From Podospora comata (taxonomy: Eukaryota > Ascomycota > Sordariomycetes > Sordariales > Podosporaceae), in the NCBI GenBank assembly GCA_017354895.1, contig CP071499.1, positions 3,534,001 through 3,598,000 of the forward strand: 64,000 bases of DNA, read 5' to 3'. Both the position numbers and the translations under genes were made by a program. Positions 11,231 to 22,973 of this stretch are shown here, piece by piece (position 1 is the first letter of the stretch; the number at the start of each line of letters is the position of its first letter). The notes under the pieces are model-generated. The model was not told the origin of the DNA and did no database searches. It saw nothing but the letters and a program-made list of their open reading frames with translations.

Positions 11231-14200
11231 CTATATAATATAGTTAACGAGAGATTAGAATATCGTAAGTATATTAGTTAGCTTAAATAGTATTACGAGA
11301 TACTTAAAATAATTATAAGGTATGCGAAACGCTATTTTCCATTCGTCTCCTTCTTTAATCTATATATAAGCGTACCCGATAAATATATTTAAGCGTATAA
11401 AGTATTACGCCTTAGTTAGTTAATTCCGTAACCTAGATATTAATAGTAGCGGGTAATTATTTTTTACCGTCTCGTTATTTAACTATCGGTAATTTATATA
11501 TAATCGTAAATTACTATCCTTTTTTAGTACGAAAAATATAGGGTATTTTATTAACGATATAGACTCCCTAATATATCCTTTTTTTAAATTTTCGTTTAAG
11601 TACTTCCGTAGCTTTTTACTTTACTTATCGTTAGTATAGTAAACCTTAAATAGCCGTAACCTAGCTCCTTCTTTTAATTTAATTTTATAATCTTACGGCC
11701 CTTACTCTAGAAATCCCTTTAAATATTTTACCGTAAAGGCTAAGTATCCTCGATATTCTACCGGTATTACCTTTTTCTTACCCTTTTTTACGTTATTATA
11801 ATAAGTATATTTATTAATTTCTAATATCTTTACTAATATCGTTAACCCTACTTCTTCGATCTTACTACCTATATCGATAAAATATATTATTACTTCTTAG
11901 GCTCCTTACGGTAGTACCGTAAAGGATATTTATCCTACACTTTACTCTATACGTATTTTTAATTTTCTATCGTTAATTAAATACTTTTAAGGCTCTCTTA
12001 GTCGTAAGTAGCTACTATCCCTTTAATCGATATTTAGATTATAATTTTTATACTACAATTACCCTAGGATTATATCCTTCGAGGGTCCTATATTTATAAT
12101 ATTAAAAATAATTAAAATTATTTTTCTTTCGATTATATTATCTAGGGGTAATATTTCCCTATAGACCTTTTATATAGAAAATAATCTTTATATAATAATC
12201 TATTTCTTTTTTTTCTTTTATAGTATACGGGCTTAGTATACGAACTATAGCGAAATTAAATTTATTTTTATACTACCGTTTATTAATATTACCGTTTAAA
12301 TATCTTTTTAGTACGCTATAACCTAAAAACGTTTATTTTTCTTACTTTTTCCCTATACGGTAACGACTTTATTAACGAGCGTCGGGTTATTATCCTATAC
12401 CTTTACTTTACGCCGATACTTACGAAAATACCGTTCGTAGTCTGTTAAAGGTTAACGGCCTCCACGAAGGGCCGCGAGTCGTTTCTTAAGCGGTTATATC
12501 GTTTAAGAGCGTCCTCCTACTCCGTATTAACTAGCTATACGAAGTCCCTTAACTATACCCGCCTAGCTTCCTCCTATTTTCCATTTTTTACTTCCCTAAT
12601 ATTTTCTTGTATTTATATCCGATAGCAGTTCCTCTACTTAGTTATTTACCTAAGTATCTTCGCTTAATAATATCGCTTAACTTTTTTTCGTAAATATATA
12701 GTATAGTCTGGGCTTAAGTACTATCCTAATATTACTTTTTTTTACGAGTATATACTATTATTTATATTTTAACCGTTTATATATTTAACGTAGTACCTTA
12801 TATACTTTAGTGCGATTTATATAACCTAAAGGCTATCCTTTAGTTTAATCGGGTCCTAAACTTTTTATAAAATATAATCGTTTAGTTCCTTCTAAGCTTT
12901 TTTCTATTTTACTATAGTCCTTTTAATTAACTATAGTTTACCCTCCTTACCCACCTTACGTACCGGCCAGTAGCCGTATAGCGACTTACTTTAATAATAC
13001 TTTATATATTTATATATAATATATTAAAACTAAGGTATTTTCCGATATTCCGGATACCTAGGATAAAATTATACCGTATCTCCCTTATAGGGTATATATT
13101 ATATAAGTATAGGTATATCTCCTAATAACTTTACGATTTTAATATTAGCGACCTTTTTATTTTTTTAATACTTTTCTTAACTTTTATATATAAACTTTAT
13201 AGGCTATAATATTTCCGTTAAGATAGTAATTTTATATTTACTATATTACTTTTTTAATATTATTTATTTAATAAATCTTTCCTATAATATAAGGTTATTA
13301 TCTTTAACGACCTCCGTAATAATATTTATAGTAACTTATATCGCTTAATCCTATAATACCTATATCTATCGATCTTCTTTTTCGTACTCTGCCTTTAGCC
13401 TTTCTATTACTTTCCGTAGTTCCTAAAACTCTATTTCCTTTTATTCGATATACTAATTAGAATTTTCTTCGAAGTTTATCGCTTCGCCTTACTAATACCC
13501 GATAGCTATTACTTTTATAACTCTTAGTCCTTTCGATATAGTAATTACTATAATCTTTTTTTTTAACCGAGTTACTTAGGTACTTTATAGTCTTTCTTAA
13601 AGTATTTTACTTTACTATAGTTAAAATACTTAAAGTTATTTCTACCCTAGCCCCTACCTTACGATCTTTATTACTATATAGCGTCGACTTTTATTAGTCC
13701 TACATATATAGTCCCCGAGACGTAAGTCCCGTACGGGCGTCTTTTTCTTTTATCGTTAGGATAGTAAAGTCCTAATATACGCGTGCCTTTCCGCTCCCTA
13801 CGGCGCTAGAATTATCGATCCTTAATACGTATTATTATTTTAATATACTCGTTAATAGTTTTTAGTTATTCCTATCGATATAACTTATTTTTAATTTCTT
13901 CTTTAAGCCCGTTATAGAATAACTATATTAATCTTTTATTATTAATTTCGTTACGGAGTATGTCCGTTTTAAATATAGTAACGTAGTCGGTAGTAAATTT
14001 AATCTATTTAAAGTTAGCTAGTCGTTCCTAAGTACGCTTACCTTTATCGTACTCTCCAAATACCTCTTTAATCTTCTCTTCGAAGCCTTTATACGATTTA
14101 AAGTACTTTTTAATTATATCCTCCCTCGTATCGTATTTATTATTAAAATAATTTCCTAAGATCGGCTCGAACTAAGTAAGTGCCTTGTCCTTAAGCCTAA

Positions 14201-14588
14201 ACGCGGTATATATTACTTTAAACGGCTCGTCCGGGAAGCGAGAAGGGTAGTACCGAAAGTATACCTTAAGCTAGATTAAAAATCCCCCTAGCTCTCCCTT
14301 AGCTCTTCCATATCGATCCGGAGCCTCGAGCCTAGCGCGGTCTCCTTCCTTACGCAAGGCACCGATCTCTTAGTATGCACGGTCTCCCTCCTTACGTAAG
14401 GTACTAATCTCCTAGTAAAGTATAGTATTCTCTTACGTAAGAGAATCGTAAGAGATACGTGACTTATTCTTAAGCTCTTAAATGCGAGTAAAAAGCTGTT
14501 CGACGGTAGGTTAGGTATTAGTATTTCCGGCCATAGCGTTTAACTACCTTTAACTTATCTGTAATAGAGTTAAAGTGAGTATATAACG

Positions 14589-15003
14589 TGTGACGAACCC
14601 CTATCTAGAACCTCTAAAAGGGATACTGGTTGAAGGCACTTCTAAATAATCCTAGTCCGGTATAGCTAAATAGTGTATAATAATAGCTTGTCTCGATCAC
14701 AATAGTCTAGATACCAACGATTGTGACTTTGTATTGCATATTGCGGAACCGTCTATCTATACTAGCTAGTTCCTCCGTATATATAGACCTTGTGCCAAGC
14801 CGTGATTAGTCTCCAAAGGCCACTGATCACTTCTGCTCAGTCTGCTCAGTGTCCTGATCACACTGATCACTCCTGCTTAGTCTGCTCAGTGCCCTGAGCA
14901 CACTGATCACTTCTGCTCCACTATGATTGGTTCCCTTATACGTTCTCGCTATTGGTCCCTGCTCCCGTGGCCCCACAACCCGTCTTGTACCAGTGTTGTG
15001 ACA
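14589..15003 (-). repeat. LTR, right copy of inner element
   Basis: 415 bp; in element orientation the upstream LTR, with a TATA box (ctatatatacgg on minus) at about 14,775-14,787. Its outer half (about 14,780-15,003) keeps CA and TG and looks scarcely touched by RIP, unlike its partner and the internal region. Confidence 0.9.
14821..14922 (-). repeat. 40-bp tandem repeat in the LTR U3
   Basis: Two full units (14821-14860, 14861-14900) and a partial third (14901-14922), each starting cactgatcac and carrying tctgctcagt. A position upstream of the TATA box in element orientation suggests enhancer-like U3 repeats. This is an inference; such repeats are common in LTR promoters. Confidence 0.8.
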
Positions 15004-18000
15004 TATATATCTTTTACTTAAATTTTAATCGGTCTAAGTATTACTAATATAATTCTTTATATTTATTCAAGTCATTAAAATTTACTTCAAATTCCTATAA
15101 ATTATTTATAACCAAATATCCTGATTAATTGAATAAATACTTTAATTAACCTTTATTAAACCGTAGATTTAATATTTCTTTTACTTTATATTTTATTTCT
15201 TTGTTTTCCGCTACTTCCTATATATTAACTTTACCTACCGGTAGTACCGGCTCCAGAAATAAAATATAAAAAGTATATAACTATAAATGCATCGTATTAA
15301 ATAGTTTTAATTTAAATATTATTTTTAATATTTTCCTTTTAACTTCTAATAGGCTTACTTTCCTATAGTTTGGTTTTTTATTAGGTCTTTTAATATATAA
15401 ATTACGTATAGAAAGGAATAATATATTTTCTTTTTTAAAGTAAGGTCTTTCGAGCTTTTTAGTATTATAGTATTCTTATATCCTTTCCCTTATATACTTT
15501 AATTTTTATTTAAATTTATAATAAAATATGTATCGTTTATTTATTTTAACTTCGGCTTTAAGTAGCTTTACATTTAGTTCTTACCGTAAGTTTACTTTAT
15601 ATTTAAAGTTTACAAAAAAAACAGTATAGCTTTAATCCTTTCTATTATCAACATATTATATATTAATTAAACCGTAAATAATATTCTAATTCTATTATTC
15701 TACTCGAAAATAGTATAATTCTAGAGGTAGTTTTTATAATTTGATTAAAATATTTTATTTAACCGTTTATTTAAGGAATCATAAACCAATAATACCTTAT
15801 TTATTACCTTTAACTTTATTATTAATGCTTTTTAAACTTTATTACGAATTTGATATCGCGATTCGTAATAAACTCCTTTAGTTATATATATACTACTATA
15901 ATATACTGTAATACTATATCCACTAATTACTTTACCGATTAAGTTTCCTTATAAAGTAAAAAATATATTTATTTCGTCAATCTATCGATTACTGTTAATA
16001 TATTATTGTACTTAACGCCGGTTACTATATCTTCTAACTTTAGTAATTTAGCAATGGAATCTGTCGTAATTAAATTTTGTAATCGTTCCGCTATTGATAA
16101 TAACTTTAAAAATCTATAAAGTTTACAGCTTCTAACCTTTATTCTCCCGTATATACAATATAATTAAATAATTTCTTTAATATTATCCTTAATCCTTAAT
16201 TAATTAAAATACTACTTAATTCTTTTACAGTTTTTATGATACCTATATATTTCCCGAACTTCGATATATAAATTTCTAGGAATTAATATTTTTTCATGAT
16301 TTAATTTTATATATACTCGATTCTTATATTACAGTTTTCCCTAATTTTTTTTTTTTTAAATATTTTATAACTCTAACTCTTTCTATTAATATTATTCCGT
16401 AACATCGTTATTTAATTTCCTTCAATATTTATTAAAAGTAAATTACTTACGATATATTATATAATACATTATTTACGGTTAAAGTAAATATTTAAGGGTA
16501 GCCTCTAGCGTCTCTTTGAATAATAATAATAACTTTTTAGGTATATGCTTATAGTAATTAGTTCGCCGGCTAAATATATTTACCTAGCGTTCTCCGAACC
16601 CTTTTTATAAATAATTTAAAAATTAAATTTTAAAAAAAACTTTAACTATCGCGTTTACCGTATGTTAAGGATCTTCGTAATAATAAACTATTGTAGGTTC
16701 CTACAATTTATATAGACTTATACTTTATATTTATTATTATTAATGTATAACCTTTATTCCTCGAACGTTTCCATAATAGCGAGCAGCTCTTTATCGTGGA
16801 TTATATAGTTTTAACGTACTCCTTTTAATTTCTTTTTAAAAAGAAAGTTACCGAATATAACTTTATATCGTTATTTCATTATTTAAATTATTTACCGATC
16901 GTATATTCTAATATACTAGCCTCGACCTCAAATAATCGGTTAACGTCTAATAATTTAAATACCGGGTCCTTTAAAATAGCCTCTTTTAGTTCCTAGAAGG
17001 CTTACTTCTTTTCCTACCCCTACCGGAAATCTATATCCTTCTTAGTTAAATAATTCAATAACTACGCGATACTTACGTATTTACAAATAAATATTTAATA
17101 GAAATTTATAAACCCTGAAAATTCCTTGATGTATATTTACAACTATAACGTAGGTTAGTCCTTAATTATTATAATTTTTCTAGGTTCTATACGGACCTTA
17201 CCTAATAATAAATATTTTAAATATATTATCTTTTATTTATAAATCTCGCTCTTCTCTTTATTAATTAAAAGTTTAGCTCCGTATAACGTATTAAATATCT
17301 TTTATACGTATCGCTTATACTTCTTTAAAGTATATAAATAAATAAAAATATCGTTAAAATAATATATTATTATTTTATCGAGGAAATACTTTCATATTAT
17401 ATAAATGATAAGAGATTGGAATGTTGCGGGTGTATTAATTAACCCAAAACAGTACTACGAAATACTTAAAATAACTATAGGATATATAAAACGCTATTTT
17501 CTATTTATTCTTTCCTTTAATCGGTATATAGATATACCTGATAAATATATTTAAAGATATAAAGTATTACGCTTTCGTTAATTAATTGTATAATTTAAAT
17601 GTGAACGGTAGCGAATAATTTTTTTTTACCGTTTTGTTATTTAGCTATCGGTAGTCTATATATAGTCGTAAGCTACTATCCTCTTTTAGTACGAAGAATA
17701 CGAGGTATTTTATTAGTTATATAAACTCTTTAATATATCTTCTTTTTAAATTCTTATTTAAATATTTCCGTAACTCTTTACTTTACTTATCGTTAATATA
17801 AAAGATTTTAAATAACTATAATTTAATTTGTTCTTTTAATTGAATTTATCGTTTCATAACCTTCGCTTTAAAAGCTCTTTTAAATGCTTTACGGTAAAGG
17901 CTAAATATCCTCGACATTCCACCGCTACCGCTTTTTTCTCGCCTTTTTCTACGTTATTATAATAGGTATATTTATGAACCTCCGATATCGTTATTAACGT

Positions 18001-20695
18001 TATTAATTTTACTTTTTCGATTTTATCGTTTATATCGATAGAGTATATTATTACTTCTTAGGCTCTTTACGGTAGTACTATAGAGGGTACTTATCCTATT
18101 CTCTACTCTATACGTATTTCTAATTTCCTATTATTAATTAAATACTTTTAAAACTCTTTTAGTCGTAAGTAATTACTATCCTTCTAATCGATCTAAATTA
18201 TAATTTTTATACTATAGTTACTTTAAAGTTATATCCTTCGAAGGTTCTATATTTATAATATCGAATACAATTAAAATCGGTTTTCTTTCGCCTATAATAT
18301 TTAAAAATAGTATTTCTTTATAAACCTTTTACATTAGAAATAGTCTTTATATAACGATTTATTCTTTTTTTTCTATAGTATTTTTGTTTAATATTTAAAC
18401 TATAGCGAAATTAAATTCGTTTCTGTACCTCCGTTTATTAATATTACTGCTTAAATATCCTTTTAGTACGCTATAACTTAGAGGCGTTAATTTTTCTTAC
18501 TTTTTCCTTATATAGTAGCGACTTCGTTAATAAGTACCGGGTTATTATTCTATACTTTCGCTTTATACTAATACTTACGAAAATACCGTTTATAGTTCAT
18601 TAAAAGTTATTAGTTCCCGCGAAGGGCCGCGAGTCGTTTCTTAAACGGCTATATCGTTTAAAAGCGTCCTCCTACTCTGGGTTACTTAATAATATAAAGT
18701 TTTTTAATTATATTTTCTTAACTTCCTCTTATCTTCTATCTTTTATTTTCTTAGTATTTTATTAAATATACTTTTTATAGTACTTCCGCTATTTAGTTAA
18801 TACCCTAAGCTCCGTATCCCAATAGTATTATTTAACTTTTCACTATAAATATAATATATAGTTTGAACTTAAGTATTATAATAGTATTAATATTATTTTT
18901 ATCATTTCATTATTTATTATATATTTATCGTCCATATACTCAAAATAGTTTTTTACTTTCTTAAGCGTAAATTAAATTACTTAACGGCTATTTCCTCGCT
19001 ATACTAGCTCCTAAATCTTCAATAGAAAATAATGGTTTAGCTTTTCGTTAATTTTTTTTTTATTTCGCTTTCTTTACTTACCTTACGCACCGGCTAATAA
19101 CTATATAGTAACTTACTTTAATAGTACTCTATATATTTATATCTAATATATTAATATTAAAATACCCTTTAATATTCTGGATATTTAAAATAAAGTTATA
19201 CTATATTCCCCTTATAAAGTATATATTATATAGGTATAAATATATTTCTTAGTAATTTCGTAATTTTAATATTAGCGACCTTCTAACTCTTTTAAAAGTC
19301 TTCTCAACTCTTATATATAGATTTTATAGGTTATGTTTATATAATAGTTATTCGATATTAACCGCACTACTGTTTTAATATTTTTTACCTAATAGGTCCT
19401 TCCTATTACGTAGGGTTATCATTCTTAGCGATCTCTATAGCGATTTTTATAGTAACTCGTACTACTTAATTCTATAATATTTATATTTAACGATTTTTTT
19501 TCGTACTCCGCTTTTAGCCTTTTTATTATTTCCTATAGTTCCTAGAACTCTTTTTTTTTTTATTTAGCGTACTAATTAAAGTTTTCCTCGAAGTTTATTA
19601 CTTTACTTTATTAGTACCTAATAGTTACGACCTCTATTAACCCTCAGTCCTTTTAATATAATAATTATTATAATTTTTTTTTCCGAATCGATTAAATACT
19701 GTATAGTTTTTTTTAAAGTATCTTACTTTATTATAATTAAAATACTTAAAGTTATCTTTATTCTAGTTCCGGCTTTATAGTTTTTATTATTATTCCATAT
19801 CGATTTTTATTAATCTTATATATATAGTACTAAAGTAATTAATATTAAAGTATTTATAACCGAAGTATCTCTTATTATTATTATTATAATAACCTTCATT
19901 ACCTTTTTTTATACGCCGCTAAAATTACCGATTATCGATACGAATAGTTATAGTAATATATTTATCGATAATATTAGGTCTTAATTTCTTATATAATTTA
20001 TTTTTTTTACCTTTTTTTAAGGCCGTTATAAAAAAGCTATATTAACCTTTTATCGTTAAGAGTACTACGTAAATTATCGATTTTAAATAGAGTTACGTGG
20101 TTAATTACTAAACGCGTTCAACGTAGGTTTACGAGCCTCTCTTACGCGCGCCTTACTTTATTATATTCTTTAAATATTTCTTTAAGCTTAGTCTTAAAGA
20201 TACGATAGCTTTTGAAGTACTTCGCGGTAATCTTCTTTTAGTCTTCCGGCTCTTGCTTATAGTAATTATCGTGGATAGGTTCGAACTACGTAAGAGCCCT
20301 ATCCTTAAATTTAATAGCCGCGAAAATTACTTTTAACCCTTCGTTAGTAAATTAATTTAGGTAGTAACGAAAATAGGTTTTAAATTCAGTTAAGAATCCT
20401 TTAACCTTTACTTTTCTTCCTCTATAGCGCTCCGGTATTAGGAATTTAACGGTTAATTTAAGTACGATCGTAATCATAATAATCTATTCCCGGGTCTACT
20501 AAACTTTTTTTTTAAGTTCTTTAATACACTTAACGACCTATTCTATAATAGTAAATATAGGTTTAGTACTAGTAAAAAACTCCTTACTGCCTGGGCTAAG
20601 CGGGACGCCTTTTATGTAAATATTTTTAGGTCCGGCTATAGTAATAAAAAACGGTTTTAATTTATTTATAATAGAATTAAAGTAAGTATATAACG

Positions 20696-21072
20696 TATAA
20701 CGAACCCCTATCTAAAACCTTTAAAAAGACTATTAGTTAAAGGTACTTCTAAATAATCCTAATTCGATATAATTAAATAGTATATAATAATAGTTTCTCT
20801 CGATTATAATAGTTTAGATACTAACGATTAAGATTTATAATTATATGTTACGGAACTATCTATCTATACCAGCCAGTTCCTTCATATATATAGACCTATT
20901 TATCACCATATTACTAGTAATAATATTGATTATTACTCGTCGTTACTGAAGGCCAGTGATAATCGTGATTATTACCCTTAGCGCTAGTGATAATCTGACT
21001 TCCCAACTTTTACGTTCCTTAGTGATTGGACGAGTCGCGCCCGCGCTCCCCACTTATGTCAAGTCCGTGACA
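20696..21072 (-). repeat. LTR, right copy of outer element
   Basis: 377 bp, ends gtccgtgaca next to the CCTAA duplication. In element orientation it is the upstream LTR. Its end nearest gag is strongly RIP-altered; its outer 130 bp are better kept. Confidence 0.85.
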
Positions 21073-21077
21073 CCTAA

Positions 21078-22275
21078 GGCTTAGTCAACGGATGCTAGAA
21101 CCTTTTAAAGTGGCTGCAAGCTTACGTTGGATTTCCATGAGGTTCTACTAGACCCACTAAAGCCCACTAATTACTTTGAGTAGCATAAGGGCTTCCAGGG
21201 CCTACAAGACCCACAATAGGCCTACGAAAGTCTATATATTGATCTCTCTTCTCTCCTGTAAAATAGTTTTCCTTTCTTTCCCTAAAAGCAAAGAGTCAAG
21301 GCAAAGGCTAAGGCCAAAAGCCAAGACAAAAGGCAATAAAGACAATTCTTATTCTTTATACCTCACTGTATTACAGTGCTTTACTTTCCTTCGGCACTGC
21401 TGTCGTATTCTCCCGCTTCCGCTTACGCACTGCTGTATCCTACAGCAACTATGTATAGGTTCTATATTATAGGCCTATCAAGGCATACCAGCTAACACTT
21501 ATACAAGAATACAACTATATTAAGAGCCATTCAGATATATTTTTATGTCCAAAAATAAATTAAAAAGCTACATTGTTCGCTTTACGCGGCTAAGCTTACT
21601 ACTAAAGTTTTTTTCTTTTTAAAGAAAAAAAAAACAAGCGCGTATAGAGAGTTAAACTTACAGCTTTCTTTAACTTTATAAACACTAAACAAAGGAAAAA
21701 CAACTTTCTTTTTTAGAAGACTTAATTTAGCGAAAAAACCTCCAAAAATTAAAAGCATCCCAAATATTTTTCTAAACTTCCGTAAACTCCAGTAAAGAAG
21801 ATTTATAAGTACTATATAACTATCTGCATTAACTACATTATTAACTACACTATCAACTACATTATCGACTATATTATTAACCACTTATCTAACTTTATAT
21901 CTACTATAGTAATCATAGCTTTAATTAACAGCTTTAATTGAGAGCTTTGATGAATAGTTCTAATTAAAAGAGCTTTAATTATTAAAGTAAAAATACCAAT
22001 ATAGTTAGCGATGTAGTTAATAAACGCTATATATAACCCTAATTTCTGTAAGGGGTAATGCGCGGGGATAAAATCTCTTGAATAAGCAATTAAGCTAGCT
22101 TACCTATCTTTATTTAGCCTGAAGTGAAGACGAAATCCAGAATCGGCTGTTCTACTGTCACACTATGTCACACCACATGGGAGGCAATCCGTGACTTGCG
22201 TTTCGCATTCATGAGTATAACACCCTGCATCTTTCTCTTCAGGGCAACCCCACTCGAACCTAAATTTTAGACGCC
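21078..22275. other. transition from repeat block to genes, no gene seen
   Basis: AT-rich until about 22,100, then composition changes abruptly to that of the gene region. It holds an A/T homopolymer region near 21,600-21,660 and short imperfect repeats at 21,820-22,000. No conserved protein is visible on either strand. Confidence 0.5.
21818..21884. repeat. short imperfect minisatellite (about 12-bp unit)
   Basis: Five to six tandem copies of a unit like aactacattatt, varying at two or three positions. It is followed at 21,915-21,990 by spaced agctttaatta-type repeats. Confidence 0.6.
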
Positions 22276-22973
22276 ATGTCACAACAACAAGAAGAAGTGG
22301 GAAACACATACTTTCTCACATCGGGATGGCACCTTTCTGAGGGGGCCATCACTCTCGGCAGCATTATTGCAGATCCAGTGCACCCCCAACTGACGCTCTT
22401 CAAACCATCCTCCCCAGTTGAAGCCACTACGGTAACGAAGTCCCACTTCATAAATAGAAGCGACGAGCCAGACCATCCTACGGCACTTTTTAGTATCTTT
22501 ATCAACCTCTTTTTGGTCTTGGGAACGAAGATCTATTCCACAATGACCGCAAAAGATCAATCCTTGCTTACTCGATTCGGGGTTTGCAGACATCGTCCTT
22601 CATGCTTAGCGATGAGCTCAAGCTCAAAGTCATACCTGAGACTGAACGCGTGTCGCAATTTTTGAAGGCGAGCAAGAACCAAGCATCTGTGTTCATGGTA
22701 ACGGATATCAAGTCGATCCGCGGTGCCAGTGTCAAAACCGAATCCAACAAAGGGCGGGGTTGGGTTGTTGAGCTGAGTGTTGGGCTTGAGACTGGAGACA
22801 GCGAAGGGAAGGCCACGATATTCGCATTTGAGCTGATGCGACTCAAGCTCTCTGACTCAGGCGACCTCATGGCCGTTGGGGCCGACTTGGAAACTCTTGA
22901 TAAACTACAGAGCAGACTGAACAAGGAGTTTGGAGAGGCCACATTCACAGTCTTCCGCACAATCGATGAATAA
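22276..22973 (+). CDS. conserved fungal hypothetical protein (intron or frame break inside)
   Basis: Two coding halves in different frames. The first (from ATG 22276) has a TSGWHLSEGAITLGSIIADP block; the second ends in TFTVFRTIDE before the stop at 22971-22973 and contains a GLQTSSFMLSDELK block and an RGASVKTESNKGRG segment. I recall this block order (TSGW.L..G.I.LGSII.DP near the N-terminus, then IRGASV) in multi-copy fungal hypothetical proteins of unknown function. A GT..AG intron at 22432-22493 (62 bp) joins the halves in phase and gives 211 residues. However, the removed stretch could itself be coding, in which case the gene has a frameshift. No signal peptide or membrane segment. It is the first gene after the repeat block. 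Confidence 0.6.

Larger units (their letters stand above)
7583..15003 (-). mobile_element. inner Ty3/Gypsy chromovirus-type retrotransposon nested in the outer one
   Basis: 7,421 bp with LTRs of 414 bp (7583-7996) and 415 bp (14589-15003) and perfect TATAT duplications at 7578-7582 and 15004-15008. It reads on the minus strand: upstream LTR on the right, gag starting near 14,535, reverse transcriptase with a YFDD box near 11,185-11,230, a chromodomain segment at the integrase end near 8,945-9,055, a purine tract at 8001-8012, then the downstream LTR. CA and TG dinucleotides are almost absent from the internal region while CG is kept, the mark of CpA-directed RIP. It is structurally complete end to end but broken very many times, so it cannot encode its proteins. 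It is younger than the outer element. Confidence 0.92.
6025..21072 (-). mobile_element. outer Ty3/Gypsy chromovirus-type retrotransposon, interrupted by a second element
   Basis: LTRs at 6025-6403 and 20696-21072 (379 and 377 bp) bound the element, and CCTAA at 6020-6024 and 21073-21077 is its target duplication. Without the inner insertion (7583-15003 plus one 5-bp duplication) it is about 7.6 kb, a normal Gypsy length. It reads on the minus strand: a purine tract (ggaggagggg on minus, about 6408-6420) abuts the left LTR, gag starts near 20,640, the reverse-transcriptase YFDD-type box lies near 17,350-17,395 and a chromodomain segment near 15,085-15,205. The reading frames are broken very many times, in the style of RIP. 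It must be older than the element inside it. Confidence 0.9.

Noticed and set aside
21582-21884. 100-codon minus-strand frame near the repeat border
   Set aside because: Its content comes from a minisatellite and homopolymers; low-complexity translation without a domain.
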